64,000 bases of DNA from Peribacillus simplex. Lineage in GTDB: Bacteria > Bacillota > Bacilli > Bacillales > DSM-1321. The notes beneath the pieces were generated by a model that ran no database searches, was not told where the DNA came from, and was given only the letters and a program-made list of their open reading frames with translations. A program made the translations under genes and the position numbers. Positions 36,709 to 45,824 of this stretch are shown here, in pieces (position 1 is the first letter of the stretch; each line of letters starts with the position of its first letter). The stretch lies in the NCBI RefSeq assembly GCF_001578185.1, contig NZ_CP011008.1, forward strand, positions 1,268,001-1,332,000. Direction: 5' to 3'.

Positions 36709-37137
36709 TCATAAAATGGTCTTCGTCATCGTTTTATGAGGTATGCCAGCATCCATGAATTCGTCAGAAACGATCTCATATCCTAACTTTGAATAAAAAG
36801 GAATCGCGTGCACCTGGGCATCAAGCTTTAATTGAGGTACTTCCCGTTCGCTTGCGTATTCCTCAATAGCGTTCATGATCATGGCACCGGCACCATTCTT
36901 TCGGCCCGATGATAGTACACAAATGCGCTGGACTTTACCAATGTTGTCGATGACCCTGAAGCGGCCGGCACCTATTGGCTGATCCTGATCATCATATAAA
37001 ACGAAATGTGCAGACTCTTCTTCATATTCATCGATCTCTTCTTCAAGAGGGACTTTTTGTTCCTGGACGAATACTTTTTTTCGAATCATATAAGCATTTT
37101 CAAGCTCTTGGCTGTTCTCTGCAATTTTTACAAACAC
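36709..37137 (-). CDS. yjcF: GNAT acetyltransferase YjcF
   Basis: A 142-residue GNAT protein with FRVIDNIGKVQRICVLSSGR followed by the acetyl-CoA loop KNGAGAMIMNAIEE and a late IPFYSKLGYEIVSDEF. B. subtilis YjcF has about 140 residues. It begins four bases after the yjcG stop, so yjcH-yjcG-yjcF are likely one transcript. The substrate is unknown. Confidence 0.9.
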   Translation of the reverse strand: MFVKIAENSQELENAYMIRKKVFVQEQKVPLEEEIDEYEEESAHFVLYDDQDQPIGAGRFRVIDNIGKVQRICVLSSGRKNGAGAMIMNAIEEYASEREVPQLKLDAQVHAIPFYSKLGYEIVSDEFMDAGIPHKTMTKTIL

Positions 37138-37141
37138 GAAG

Positions 37142-37657
37142 TCATTCAGCTCCTAATCTAAATGTTTCATAAACGGTCCATGCCCCATCTTCAAGCTGAT
37201 ACAGCAAGTGAACTCGTTTCACCTCTTCTTCATGGCTAACGTCAAGCATGCTTAATTGGCCTAAAACATCAGAATGCTCATTATCGGATAAATCTTGAGC
37301 GATGGTAATATGCGGGACGAATGCATGTTCATTTTCACTTTTCATGAATTCCTCATTATTAAGTGCATCATGCAGCTCTTGAAGCCCTTCGGATAATTCC
37401 ACTTTGAAATAAATAGTATTGCTTACGGGTTGGAAGGACTTCGCTTTCGTTACGTTCATCGTAAAAGGATTGCACTTTTGAGCAATGCCTTTTAATTGTT
37501 CCGCGATCGTCGAAATTTCCATATCCGTCGCTTCGAATGTTGGTTTAAGCGTTAAATGCGGTGGAATGAAAGCATATTTCGTATCATACCTTTTTCGATA
37601 GGAGTTAGCTAAATCTTGAAGTTTTTTTGAAGGGAAAATTGCAACACCATATTTCAT
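37142..37657 (-). CDS. yjcG: 2H phosphoesterase / RNA ligase-like YjcG
   Basis: A 171-residue protein, the exact length of B. subtilis YjcG, of the two-histidine (2H) phosphoesterase superfamily. The motifs HLTLK near residue 45 and HITIAQ near residue 117 give the two HxT/S signatures. The biological substrate is unknown. ATG 37657 is chosen because GGAGG lies 8 bases upstream; the frame is open further upstream without a ribosome site. Confidence 0.93.
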   Translation of the reverse strand: MKYGVAIFPSKKLQDLANSYRKRYDTKYAFIPPHLTLKPTFEATDMEISTIAEQLKGIAQKCNPFTMNVTKAKSFQPVSNTIYFKVELSEGLQELHDALNNEEFMKSENEHAFVPHITIAQDLSDNEHSDVLGQLSMLDVSHEEEVKRVHLLYQLEDGAWTVYETFRLGAE

Positions 37658-37747
37658 AAATAAAACCTCCTGATATTTTTTTATTGTTGTATTATAGTTG
37701 GACATGTTTTTCTTGAAACCATCTCAAAAGAGATGATTACGAGTAAG

Positions 37748-38470
37748 TTAGAACATTTCCAATAGTGCTCTTTTTAAATCTGCCTGCCAATATTTCCAGG
37801 TATGATTACCTTCAAATTCTTCATAGAAGCATGGAAATCCTTTTTGGTTTAATAATTTATGCAATTCCCTGTTGGGTTCTATGAAGTTTGCCCTGTTGCC
37901 ATCAGTCGTCGGAACATCAGTTTCCCCAGTCCCGATCACATGGTAAAGTTCGAGGAGATGCGGATCCTCAAAATTACGTACAGCATCCATTACTGCTTCA
38001 TTGGCAAATGGCGACTGCATGATGCATTTCCCGAATGTATGGGGATACTTTAGTGCGGCCAATAAAGAAACTGTACCACCAAGAGAGTCACCTATCAAAG
38101 CTCGACCATGTCCCATTTGATAGGTCGGAAATTCATCATCTAAAAACGGGACAAGTTCATGGGCAAGAAAACGTATGTATGCAATGTGCTGTTCCCCGTC
38201 CGGATGATATTTGCTCCTGCGGTCAAAGCGGTCTTTATAGGGAATGCCGACAACGATGATATTCTCGATCTCTTCGTTCCCTAATAGTTCATCGGCTACG
38301 CGACCAATTCGGCCCATTTGAAAATAATCACGGCCATCCTGAGCAATCACAAGCGAATATTTATACAGTGGCGAAAAATTAGCAGGCAAGTAAACAAGTA
38401 GTTCCAACTCTTCTGCTAAAGCTTCGCTTTTAAACATGTACTCTTTAATTGTGCCTTTGCGTAAACTCAT
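37748..38470 (-). CDS. yjcH: Esterase-like hydrolase YjcH
   Basis: A 240-residue alpha/beta hydrolase of the esterase D / enterochelin-esterase-like family, the same length as B. subtilis YjcH. The nucleophile elbow is GDSLGG at about residue 128 and a late NHTWKYW holds the probable catalytic His. The substrate is unknown. It is the first gene of the yjcH-G-F set. Confidence 0.92.
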   Translation of the reverse strand: MSLRKGTIKEYMFKSEALAEELELLVYLPANFSPLYKYSLVIAQDGRDYFQMGRIGRVADELLGNEEIENIIVVGIPYKDRFDRRSKYHPDGEQHIAYIRFLAHELVPFLDDEFPTYQMGHGRALIGDSLGGTVSLLAALKYPHTFGKCIMQSPFANEAVMDAVRNFEDPHLLELYHVIGTGETDVPTTDGNRANFIEPNRELHKLLNQKGFPCFYEEFEGNHTWKYWQADLKRALLEMF

Positions 38471-38662
38471 TTTCCCGCACCTCGATGATAATTAATAATG
38501 AAAAACAACTTACTTGACTATTTTAGCATAGCCTTGCGATTTTTTCCTGTGAGAAGAATTTAGAATAGAATATTTTCATTATATTTTCTAAAAATTTAAA
38601 TTATAAGGTGCTATAATACTAGCATATAGGAAAATAATACAATAAAAGAGGTGGCGAATAAA

Positions 38663-39220
38663 ATGGCAGATGTACAAGTACACAGCAGGGAAGTAACAAA
38701 GGCGGCTAAACGAACATTAATAGAGCGTGGTGTAAGTGTGGAGGCAATTGCAAAAATCGTTTTTGAATTGCAGTTCCCGTATAAAGCTGATCTTAAGCTG
38801 GAGGAATGCATCCACAGCGTCGAGCGTGTCCTGTTAAAAAGGGAAATTCAACATGCCATTTTAGTCGGTGTGGAGCTGGATAGACTGGCAGAGCAAAAAA
38901 AGCTATCAGAGCCCCTGCAATCGATTGTTGAATCTGATGAAGGGTTATTCGGAGTGGATGAAACGATTGCCTTTGGTGCAGTACTCGGTTACGGAAGCAT
39001 TGCTGTAACGACCTTTGGCCATTTGGATAAAAATAAAATAGGCGTCATTCACGAACTCGATAAGAAGCAAGAGGGAATCGTGCATACCTTCCTGGATGAT
39101 ATCGTTGCAAGTATTGCCGCGAGTGCCGCCTCAAGGTTAGCTCATCGTCTGAGAGATGAAGAAGAATCGTTAACTGAACAGGAAAAGGACATTCAGGAAG
39201 AAGAAGAGTTGATCGGTTGA
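38663..39220 (+). CDS. Phosphatidylglycerophosphatase A family protein (YutG-like)
   Basis: A 185-residue PgpA-family protein, with the conserved ESDEGLFGVDETIAFGAVLG and GSIAVTTFGHLDK stretches. PgpA enzymes dephosphorylate phosphatidylglycerophosphate, although Bacillus YutG-type proteins lack the usual membrane helices and their role is less certain. It starts at ATG 38663 after AGAGGTGG. A TATAAT-bearing promoter is just upstream (38612 region). The C-terminal 20 residues are highly acidic. Confidence 0.8.
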   Translation: MADVQVHSREVTKAAKRTLIERGVSVEAIAKIVFELQFPYKADLKLEECIHSVERVLLKREIQHAILVGVELDRLAEQKKLSEPLQSIVESDEGLFGVDETIAFGAVLGYGSIAVTTFGHLDKNKIGVIHELDKKQEGIVHTFLDDIVASIAASAASRLAHRLRDEEESLTEQEKDIQEEEELIG

Positions 39221-39237
39221 ATCTTGTCGACCAATTT

Positions 39238-39459
39238 TCATCCCGACCTATCAAACCTGGCCTTAATGAGGCGGGCAGAAAGGATATTGTCCATTTTAAA
39301 TGTCCGTTTTGTCTGCCTTAGAAAACAGAATGCGTGAAAATTGCCTGGATAAATTTCAAGCACCTGAATTTTCCGCTGCGTAATCTTTCCTTGTTCGGAG
39401 AGATAAATTATCTCTAATGGAGCGTTTTCTTCCATATGTTTTCGAAGTATATATTTCAT
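39238..39459 (-). CDS. Small WYL-like domain protein
   Basis: A 73-residue protein resembling a lone WYL-type module: LEIIYLSEQGKITQRKIQVL, then PGNFHAFCFLRQTKRTFKMD with the typical aromatic/Arg pattern and a final NILSARL. Such small proteins occur next to many Bacillus genes and may bind ligands or nucleic acids. There is no DNA-binding domain. Ribosome site AAAGGAGT. Confidence 0.65.
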   Translation of the reverse strand: MKYILRKHMEENAPLEIIYLSEQGKITQRKIQVLEIYPGNFHAFCFLRQTKRTFKMDNILSARLIKARFDRSG

Positions 39460-39604
39460 TCCTTGTCACTCCTTTGCTGCCTTACTTGTAATCATTATAT
39501 GCGAACGTACGTTTCTTATGCAAGTGAAAAGGGAACGCCTGTTCTTGTTTTGCGGATAGGTAATAAAAAATAAGATGAAAATAAAACTTTTTTAATATAA
39601 TGCG

Positions 39605-39632
39605 TTGACTTTTTAACAAAAAAACATATAAT
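39605..39632 (+). promoter_or_regulatory. tRNA-Val promoter
   Basis: TTGACT (39605-39610), 16-bp spacer and TATAAT (39627-39632), 42 bases before the tRNA. Confidence 0.75.
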
Positions 39633-39674
39633 AAATTATGTACTTAAGTATTTTACTAATCAGTTATTACATAC

Positions 39675-39746
39675 GACTTGTTAGCTCAGTGGGAGAGCAC
39701 TTCCTTGACAGGGAAGGGGTCGTGGGTTCGAATCCCTCACAGGTCA
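39675..39746 (+). tRNA. tRNA-Val (GAC)
   Basis: A 72-nt cloverleaf. The acceptor stem GACTTGT pairs with ACAGGTC plus discriminator A. The D arm has TAGCTCAGTGGGAGAGCA, the anticodon stem CTTCC/GGAAG encloses TTGACAG with anticodon GAC, and the T arm is GTGGGTTCGAATCCCTC-like. The CCA is not encoded. Confidence 0.95.
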
Positions 39747-39750
39747 TCCG

Positions 39751-39791
39751 AACGGCGAAAGCATTGCTAAGCAATGTTCTTGCCGTTTTTT
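39751..39791 (+). terminator. Terminator after tRNA-Val
   Basis: AACGGC...GCCGTT outer stem with an inner AGCATTGC/GCAATG helix and a TTTTTT tail. Confidence 0.85.
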
Positions 39792-39844
39792 ATTTTAAAT
39801 CAACGACTGTATGATGGGTTCAAGGTAAACACCATAGAATGCCT

Positions 39845-39884
39845 AAAAACCACTTCACGCTAAAATATGTGAGGTGGTTTTTTT
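39845..39884. terminator. Second hairpin terminator downstream of tRNA-Val
   Basis: AAAACCACTTCAC / GTGAGGTGGTTTTTTT. No gene ends next to it, so it may mark the end of a lost gene. Confidence 0.7.
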
Positions 39885-40700
39885 GCTTTTAAATTTCGAA
39901 TTCAAGAGGTTTCATGAAGAGAAAGCACTTAAGTAACATTCAATTATGCTAGGTTTACTGTGAAGAAAATGAATTTGTAAATGTTAAGATATTACTGCTA
40001 ACATCAGTTTCTTTTCCTTGTATTGCAGTATGGATTTTCCAAAGGGCATTTCTATTACAGTATCGAGTATGCTGGACATATAATTTGAAGGTTGTTAAGC
40101 ATTACTATACTCAGGTAGTCGTCTCTAAGGAATAAAGACGCAAAAACTTTTGAATGACTCGTTCGTTGCATGACGTTAGCCTCTTTGGTAGACTATGCAG
40201 AAGTACATTTGACTTTGGCTAGGATTTACAATGGAACGGCATAGAGCTTCCCATTTTCAGGTTTCGTTTGGGACATCTCACTTTAGTAGGAGAATAAAGA
40301 GATACAGCTTTGTAAAAAGAAATAACCCATGAATCACACATACATTTTCCATATGTGGAGTGTGTGTCAAATCAGTTTTAAAAGTGTAACCCAATCCTAC
40401 AGGTTCCCGATTCTAACTCTAATTTCGTGGGGATCTTTTTCATGTCTATCCCCTTTTTCTATCTTTTCCTTCTCTCCTCTCCCAAAAAAGTAAGAATTCT
40501 TTAATTTAACTCGAACGGCAGGGGGCAGTGAAACTTCTAAGTAATAATTTTTGGATGTACAAAAATAAAAACTTAAAAATTTGATGTGTTTCTAAAAAAA
40601 AACCATCTTTTCTCATAAAGCAGGGGTTGTATGTGGGCTTGTAATTTATCAAGAATTTTCTGTTTAGATGACTATACAGGAATAATATAAGGAGGAAGCA
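39885..40700. other. Gene-free stretch downstream of tRNA-Val
   Basis: About 800 bases in which I find no supported gene on either strand, no RNA gene and no repeat of the direct tRNA end. Stops are frequent in all frames. It may be eroded DNA of an element once inserted at the tRNA, but no integrase fragment is recognised. Confidence 0.4.
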
Positions 40701-41438
40701 ATGAACAATTATAAATTGACCATTCAATATGATGGCGGGCGTTATAGAGGCTGGCAACGACTCGGTAATAGTGATGATACGATTCAAGGGAAAATTGAAA
40801 ATGTTTTAACGGAAATGGTAGGGGAAAAAATTGAAATCATCGGATGCAGCAGAACGGATGCGGGTGTACATGCCCTTGCCCAAATAGCCAATTTTAAGAT
40901 CGGTGAAAATCTGACTGAAGTTGAAATCATGAATTATTTGAATAGATATTTACCACGGGATATCAGCATTGTCGAGGTTAGGATAGTCCCTGAACGTTTT
41001 CATGCCCGTTATAATGCTAAGGATAAAACCTATTTGTATAAGATCTGGAACGAGCAATATACAAATCCTTTCATGCGAAAGTACAGTATGCATGTAGAGG
41101 AAAAGCTGAATATCACAAGAATGAAAAATGCATGTCAATATTTTATAGGTGAACATGATTTCACTGCTTTTTCAAATGCAAAATCCAAGAAAAAATCCAT
41201 GGTACGTGAAATATATTCCATTGATATAGAAGAAAATGCCGGTTTTATCGAAATTGCAGTGCGAGGCGATGGATTTCTTTATAATATGGTTAGAAAGATT
41301 GTCGGGACGTTGATAGAAGTTGGGTTGGGTGAAATAGATGCTGAAAATATACCAAGTATTTTAGAGTCAAAAGAAAGAATCCAAACGGGCCGTATGGCGG
41401 AGGCAGCTGGGCTATACTTGGTAAAGGTTGATTTTTAG
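40701..41438 (+). CDS. truA: tRNA pseudouridine synthase A
   Basis: A 245-residue TruA enzyme that makes pseudouridine at positions 38-40 of tRNA anticodon arms. The catalytic Asp lies in CSRTDAGVHAL (about residue 55). RFHARYNAKDKTYLYKI and RGDGFLYNMVRKIVGTL are typical. It is away from the ribosomal-protein cluster where the primary truA usually lies in Bacillus, so it may be a second copy. Ribosome site AAGGAGG. Confidence 0.93.
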   Translation: MNNYKLTIQYDGGRYRGWQRLGNSDDTIQGKIENVLTEMVGEKIEIIGCSRTDAGVHALAQIANFKIGENLTEVEIMNYLNRYLPRDISIVEVRIVPERFHARYNAKDKTYLYKIWNEQYTNPFMRKYSMHVEEKLNITRMKNACQYFIGEHDFTAFSNAKSKKKSMVREIYSIDIEENAGFIEIAVRGDGFLYNMVRKIVGTLIEVGLGEIDAENIPSILESKERIQTGRMAEAAGLYLVKVDF

Positions 41439-41537
41439 GCCGGATGTTGATGCATCGGTAATTGTATGTTAAGTGTACAGGCAGTAGAAAAAGGGAAGAA
41501 TGGTAAAGCGGAAAGTACGAAAGAAGGAGAGATTTTC

Positions 41538-42062
41538 ATGAGATTAGCAGGAAAGAAAATAATCTGTCTTGTGCACCATGATTTTGAAGATTTAGAGCTC
41601 TGGTATCCGATTTTACGTTTAAAAGAAGAAGGGGCGATTGTTCACCTCGCTGGTGAAAAGGCGAATGAAACATACATTGGAAAATATGGTGTACCAGCCA
41701 TTTCTGATTATGAGTATGGCAGTATTAATGCTAGAGAATATGATGCCATTCTTGTACCGGGCGGTTGGGCACCCGACAAAATTCGCCGGTTTCCTGAAGT
41801 GTTATCGCTCCTTCAAAGCATGGAAGAAAATAAAAAAACCATTGGGCAAATTTGTCACGCTGGTTGGGTGTTGATATCCGCGAAAATTTTACAGGGGAAG
41901 AATGTAACGAGTACACCTGGCATTAAAGATGATATGGAAAACGCAGGGGCAACTTGGATAGATGAGCCCGTCGTTGTAGATGGAAACCTTGTGTCAAGCA
42001 GACGTCCACCTGATCTGCCGGATTATTTAAGAGAATTGATAAACGTGATTGAAAAGGGTTAA
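41538..42062 (+). CDS. DJ-1/PfpI family protein
   Basis: A 174-residue class I glutamine-amidotransferase-like protein of the DJ-1/PfpI superfamily. The nucleophile elbow is GQICHAGWVL (Cys at about residue 104). An early DLELWYPIL holds the conserved acidic residue and LVPGGWAPD is the oxyanion region. Related proteins are deglycases, general stress protein 18-like or small proteases; which is unknown. ATG 41538 follows AAGGAGAG. The frame is open upstream to 41466 but without a ribosome site. Confidence 0.88.
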   Translation: MRLAGKKIICLVHHDFEDLELWYPILRLKEEGAIVHLAGEKANETYIGKYGVPAISDYEYGSINAREYDAILVPGGWAPDKIRRFPEVLSLLQSMEENKKTIGQICHAGWVLISAKILQGKNVTSTPGIKDDMENAGATWIDEPVVVDGNLVSSRRPPDLPDYLRELINVIEKG

Positions 42063-42150
42063 ATCCATAGTACGGTGAAAAACCACTTTTTCTTTTCATA
42101 CCCGAATTTATTTTTAATACTGATTATGATACTTACTGAAATGCTAAAGA

Positions 42151-42843
42151 TCATTCCCTTGATTGATCCTTAAACAAGTCAATAGACAAATTTCCTTTTG
42201 TCCCTACGACAGCATAATAGATGTCAATAACAGAAAGGTTTCTTTTTTTAAGTTCAGCCATTAACCATTCGTCATCGTAGGTTTGTTTGGATAAGTTTTC
42301 GTATAGGATCTTCCCATCATAGACCATCTCTATCGGTATAGTTCCAGCTGAGGACCGTATAGCCAAATCCTGTTTGGTGGTATTTTGGTATTGTGTTTTT
42401 TTTAATACAGAAAGGGAGCCATTTATCTCTAATATGGCACACTCCACTTCATCAAAATGGAAGATATCCTTGCCCCGCAAAGCCTGTTTAAGAGAATCCA
42501 GTGAATACCCCATTCGGTGCATGGACTCCTCAAGAATCTGTCCTTTCTGAATTAAGGCAACAGGTTCTCCAGCAATCCATTTTCCGAAGCGCGGATTTCG
42601 AACCGCTACAAGATTCAGTATAAAAACGACGGCACCCATAATAATCATTGCAAGGATAAAATACAAGAATTTAATTTTAATATTGAATGCTAGATTGCCT
42701 GCAATTGTCCCCATCGTAATTGAAGCGATATAAAGGTGATAGGTCCTTTGGGCAATCGTCTGTTTACCGAGCAGATGGACAAATACCCATAATAAAATAA
42801 AAGCTGTAAAGGTTCGAAAGATGATTTCAACAGATCCTGGCAT
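42151..42843 (-). CDS. DUF421 (YetF/YdfS-type) membrane protein
   Basis: A 230-residue protein with three N-terminal membrane segments (residues about 8-25, 35-52, 58-80) and a cytoplasmic part with the typical RFGKWIAGEPVALIQKGQI, DEVECAILEINGSLSVL and DEWLMAELKKRNL. DUF421 proteins are common in Bacillus spores and occur in some spoVA2-type operons. Function is not well defined. No partner gene lies next to it. Confidence 0.88.
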   Translation of the reverse strand: MPGSVEIIFRTFTAFILLWVFVHLLGKQTIAQRTYHLYIASITMGTIAGNLAFNIKIKFLYFILAMIIMGAVVFILNLVAVRNPRFGKWIAGEPVALIQKGQILEESMHRMGYSLDSLKQALRGKDIFHFDEVECAILEINGSLSVLKKTQYQNTTKQDLAIRSSAGTIPIEMVYDGKILYENLSKQTYDDEWLMAELKKRNLSVIDIYYAVVGTKGNLSIDLFKDQSRE

Positions 42844-42970
42844 GACTATTTCTCCCTTTTAAAAATCCCGACAGTCGTTTAATAGTATGTTCTTACAGCA
42901 AGCCCATTATTCTGTAATTTGGGTGCGAAAGTTGAAGAAGAATTAAGTTTTTTAGGGTCGTGGCCATATT

Positions 42971-43195
42971 TTAAATATTCCTTAAAAAGAGCGATTCTTT
43001 AATAAGGATTGGTTTTCTTCCTGAACGAAGGCATAAGTCAAAAATAGGTAGGGAAACTAATTGGAATTTTTTGTAATTAATTTGATCAACTATTAAAAAT
43101 GAGGTATACCAGTTTACATGTCCCTTTTCAATAAACGGGACCCTATAGTTTTCGGCCTTGCATTTTTTTATATCGTTCACTGTTTCAATATGCAT
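42971..43195 (-). CDS. Doubtful 74-residue open frame
   Basis: Minus-strand frame with Bacillus-like composition (MHIETVNDIKKCKAENYRVP, then a Lys/Ile-rich rest, no signal peptide). The ribosome site is poor (AGGA immediately before ATG) and no family is recognised. It could be chance or a remnant. The rest of the gap 42844-43423 holds nothing I can identify. Confidence 0.25.
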   Translation of the reverse strand: MHIETVNDIKKCKAENYRVPFIEKGHVNWYTSFLIVDQINYKKFQLVSLPIFDLCLRSGRKPILIKESLFLRNI

Positions 43196-43423
43196 TCCTG
43201 AATCAGTATAATCACTGTGTGTTTCGAAAAAATCAACATAATTATGAAACGTACTTCCTTATAAATCAGGCATTCAAAATAAGTGAAATAGGAAGCAAGT
43301 AGCATATCGTTATTTGCTTCTTTTTATTTGGTGTCGAAAATCCATGGATATGTTTACTTAGTATTGATTTAGAACATTTTTCGAATAATAGTATCAAAAT
43401 ACTTTTTTGCACGGGGGTATGTT

Positions 43424-45526
43424 TTGAGTAATATTCGGGAGATATTCATTGACGATTTAAAATGCATTTATAAAAATTTCTTTGTTTGTATCGTTGTTGT
43501 GTTTCTTATGTTCATCCCATCCATTTATGCGTGGTTTAATATTGTTGCATCATGGGACCCATATGCAAATACGGAAGGAATCCTTGTCGGTGTTTCAAAT
43601 AATGATAAAGGTGCGGAGTTAAATGGCGAAGCCGTAAACATAGGCAAGGAAGTCATAGAGGGGTTAAAGGGAAACAAAGATTTGGGCTGGAGATTCACAA
43701 CTCAAAAAGAGGCGTTAGCAAAAGTGGAAAAGGGGGATTATTACGCATCCATCATCATTCCAGAGAATTTTTCGGAGCATATTGCGACAATCATGACCGA
43801 TGACCCTATTAAAGCGGAGATTGATTATTATGTGAATGAAAAAATCAATTCCATTGCTCCTAAAATTACGGCAGCGGGGGCCAATAGCATTGTGGGAAAT
43901 GTGAGCAAAAGCTTTATCAAATCAGCTAGCGGGAGTATTCTTGCAATCTTTAATGAACTGGGAATCACCTTGCAAAATGAGTTGCCGACAATTCAGAAAA
44001 TGAAGAATATGGTGTATTTATTAGAGGGAGAACTTCCGGAGCTTGAACAAAATCTGAAAATCGTACAAACACATGTGAAAAGAGCAGAAGAAATCATTAA
44101 AATGGTCAATGATGGTCTGGATTCAATAGAAGGTTTAACATCACAGAAAGACAAATTGGTGTCAGGTGTTTCCAATTATGTAGACTCAACCAAGCAGGCA
44201 TTTGCCGAAATCCATCCACTCTTGAAAAATGATATTGCGAGCATCAGGAGTGATAATGAATCGATTTTAGTGCTTGCAAATAGGTTAGCGGATCAGGATT
44301 TGTCCGATAATGAGGGGAATCAGCTAGTTGAACAAGGGAGAACGAGGATAAATAAAGAGTTATATCTTTTGGACAGTATGTATAACTTATTGGTGAGCGT
44401 CAATCAATTTAGTGAAAAAAACCGCCTTCAGCCAGAAATAAATCTAGTGGATGGTTTACGGAATAATGCTTCGGATCAACTTCAAGCACTGAATGACCAT
44501 TCCTTCGACTCACTTAGAAATCTTAGTGAAAATAATGATGAAGTCTTGGGAAGCTTCCAGGATACCTTTTCAAAGGAGACAGGACCAAAATTCAATGAAA
44601 TCTGGGCTGAAACGGATACTATATTACAGAATGCCCAGCGTATGCTTGAGGAGGGAAGCCAAGCTCTTCCTGAAGTGAAGACATTGTTGAATGAGACGAA
44701 CCGAACGTTAGTAACTCGTACGGGAGATATCGATAAGTTACAGGATAAATTTCCGGAGATCGAGGGAAAAATCAAGGCTCTGGCTTCTAAAATGAGAGAA
44801 ATCGATAAATCTTATAATATGGAAGAAGTGATTGATTTCCTAAAGAATGATATTGAACAGGAAAGTGACTTTTTCTCGGAGCCAGTATTGCTCAATAAAC
44901 ACAGTTTATTTCCCATTCCGAACTATGGATCTGCCATGTCCCCCTTCTTCACGGCACTTTCCCTTTGGGTGGGTGGGACAATATTGATTTCCATGCTTAG
45001 CGTGAGCGTCACACAAAAGGATTACAGTCCATATCAAATTTATATTGGCAGGTACCTTATATTCTTCATCATTGGATTGATGCAGGCATTAGCCGTTTCC
45101 ATCGGTAACCTTTTTCTGATTGATGTATATGCAGTAGATAAATTCGAGTACGTCATGTTTTCCGTCTTGATAAGTACAGTATTTACTTTAATGGTCTACA
45201 CCTTCGTCTCGGTTCTGGGGAATGTTGGGAAGGGAATAAGCGTAGTTCTGATGGTGCTTCAAATATCAGGCTCGGGAGGTACCTTCCCCATTCAAGTAAC
45301 ACCGCCATTTTTCCAACATATCAACCCCTTCCTGCCGTTTACCTATGCCGTTGGTTTACTTCGTGAATCAGTTGGAGGGATAACCTGGAGTGTCGCTGGC
45401 AAGGATATATTCATCTTATTCCTCTATTTAATAATCACGCTCAGCTTTGGCATCATATTGAAAAAGCCACTGCATGAAAGGACGCAAAAGATGAAGGATA
45501 AATTGTATGGAAGCAGGATTTTTTAA
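43424..45526 (+). CDS. YhgE/Pip-family membrane protein
   Basis: A 700-residue protein with one N-terminal membrane segment (residues about 15-38, ending FIPSIYAWFNIVASWDPYAN), a long extracellular helical/coiled-coil region (about 170-480), and five to six C-terminal membrane helices of the ABC-2 permease type (from about residue 510). This is the YhgE/Pip family (phage infection protein, ESX-like accessory proteins). The TTG start follows GGGGGT. Physiological role here is unknown. A terminator follows. Confidence 0.88.
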   Translation: MSNIREIFIDDLKCIYKNFFVCIVVVFLMFIPSIYAWFNIVASWDPYANTEGILVGVSNNDKGAELNGEAVNIGKEVIEGLKGNKDLGWRFTTQKEALAKVEKGDYYASIIIPENFSEHIATIMTDDPIKAEIDYYVNEKINSIAPKITAAGANSIVGNVSKSFIKSASGSILAIFNELGITLQNELPTIQKMKNMVYLLEGELPELEQNLKIVQTHVKRAEEIIKMVNDGLDSIEGLTSQKDKLVSGVSNYVDSTKQAFAEIHPLLKNDIASIRSDNESILVLANRLADQDLSDNEGNQLVEQGRTRINKELYLLDSMYNLLVSVNQFSEKNRLQPEINLVDGLRNNASDQLQALNDHSFDSLRNLSENNDEVLGSFQDTFSKETGPKFNEIWAETDTILQNAQRMLEEGSQALPEVKTLLNETNRTLVTRTGDIDKLQDKFPEIEGKIKALASKMREIDKSYNMEEVIDFLKNDIEQESDFFSEPVLLNKHSLFPIPNYGSAMSPFFTALSLWVGGTILISMLSVSVTQKDYSPYQIYIGRYLIFFIIGLMQALAVSIGNLFLIDVYAVDKFEYVMFSVLISTVFTLMVYTFVSVLGNVGKGISVVLMVLQISGSGGTFPIQVTPPFFQHINPFLPFTYAVGLLRESVGGITWSVAGKDIFILFLYLIITLSFGIILKKPLHERTQKMKDKLYGSRIF

Positions 45527-45599
45527 GTTACTGAATGGAGCGGAGACCTCGGTTAACATAACTGAAATGAAGGCATGAAACTGGATACTGAAAAATCAG

Positions 45600-45632
45600 C
45601 CTGAACCCTTGAAAAGGGCTCAGGTTTTTTAT
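45600..45632 (+). terminator. Terminator after yhgE-like gene
   Basis: CCTGAACCCTT / AAGGGCTCAGG hairpin (one mismatch) and TTTTTT. Confidence 0.8.
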
Positions 45633-45745
45633 TTGTTGAATGGAATTTGTTTATATGGACCTTTATGTAAAATTGGAATATTTATCAATACATTGACAGT
45701 TTAATAGAAAGATACCGATAAATTAGAATTTTTGCATTTTTATTG

Positions 45746-45774
45746 TTGACAAAAACCATTGGATTAATCATTAT
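45746..45774 (+). promoter_or_regulatory. Promoter of the ABC importer operon
   Basis: Consensus -35 TTGACA (45746-45751) and a CATTAT/ATTATT -10 at 17-18 bp, 50 bases before the first gene. No riboswitch is recognised. Confidence 0.5.
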
Positions 45775-45824
45775 TAAGAAATAATGTTTAGTTAATCGGT
45801 GCGATATAAAAGTGGGGTGACTTT

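Noticed and set aside
39675-40700. Prophage or integrative element at tRNA-Val
   Set aside because: No integrase, no direct repeat of the tRNA 3' end and no phage genes were found.
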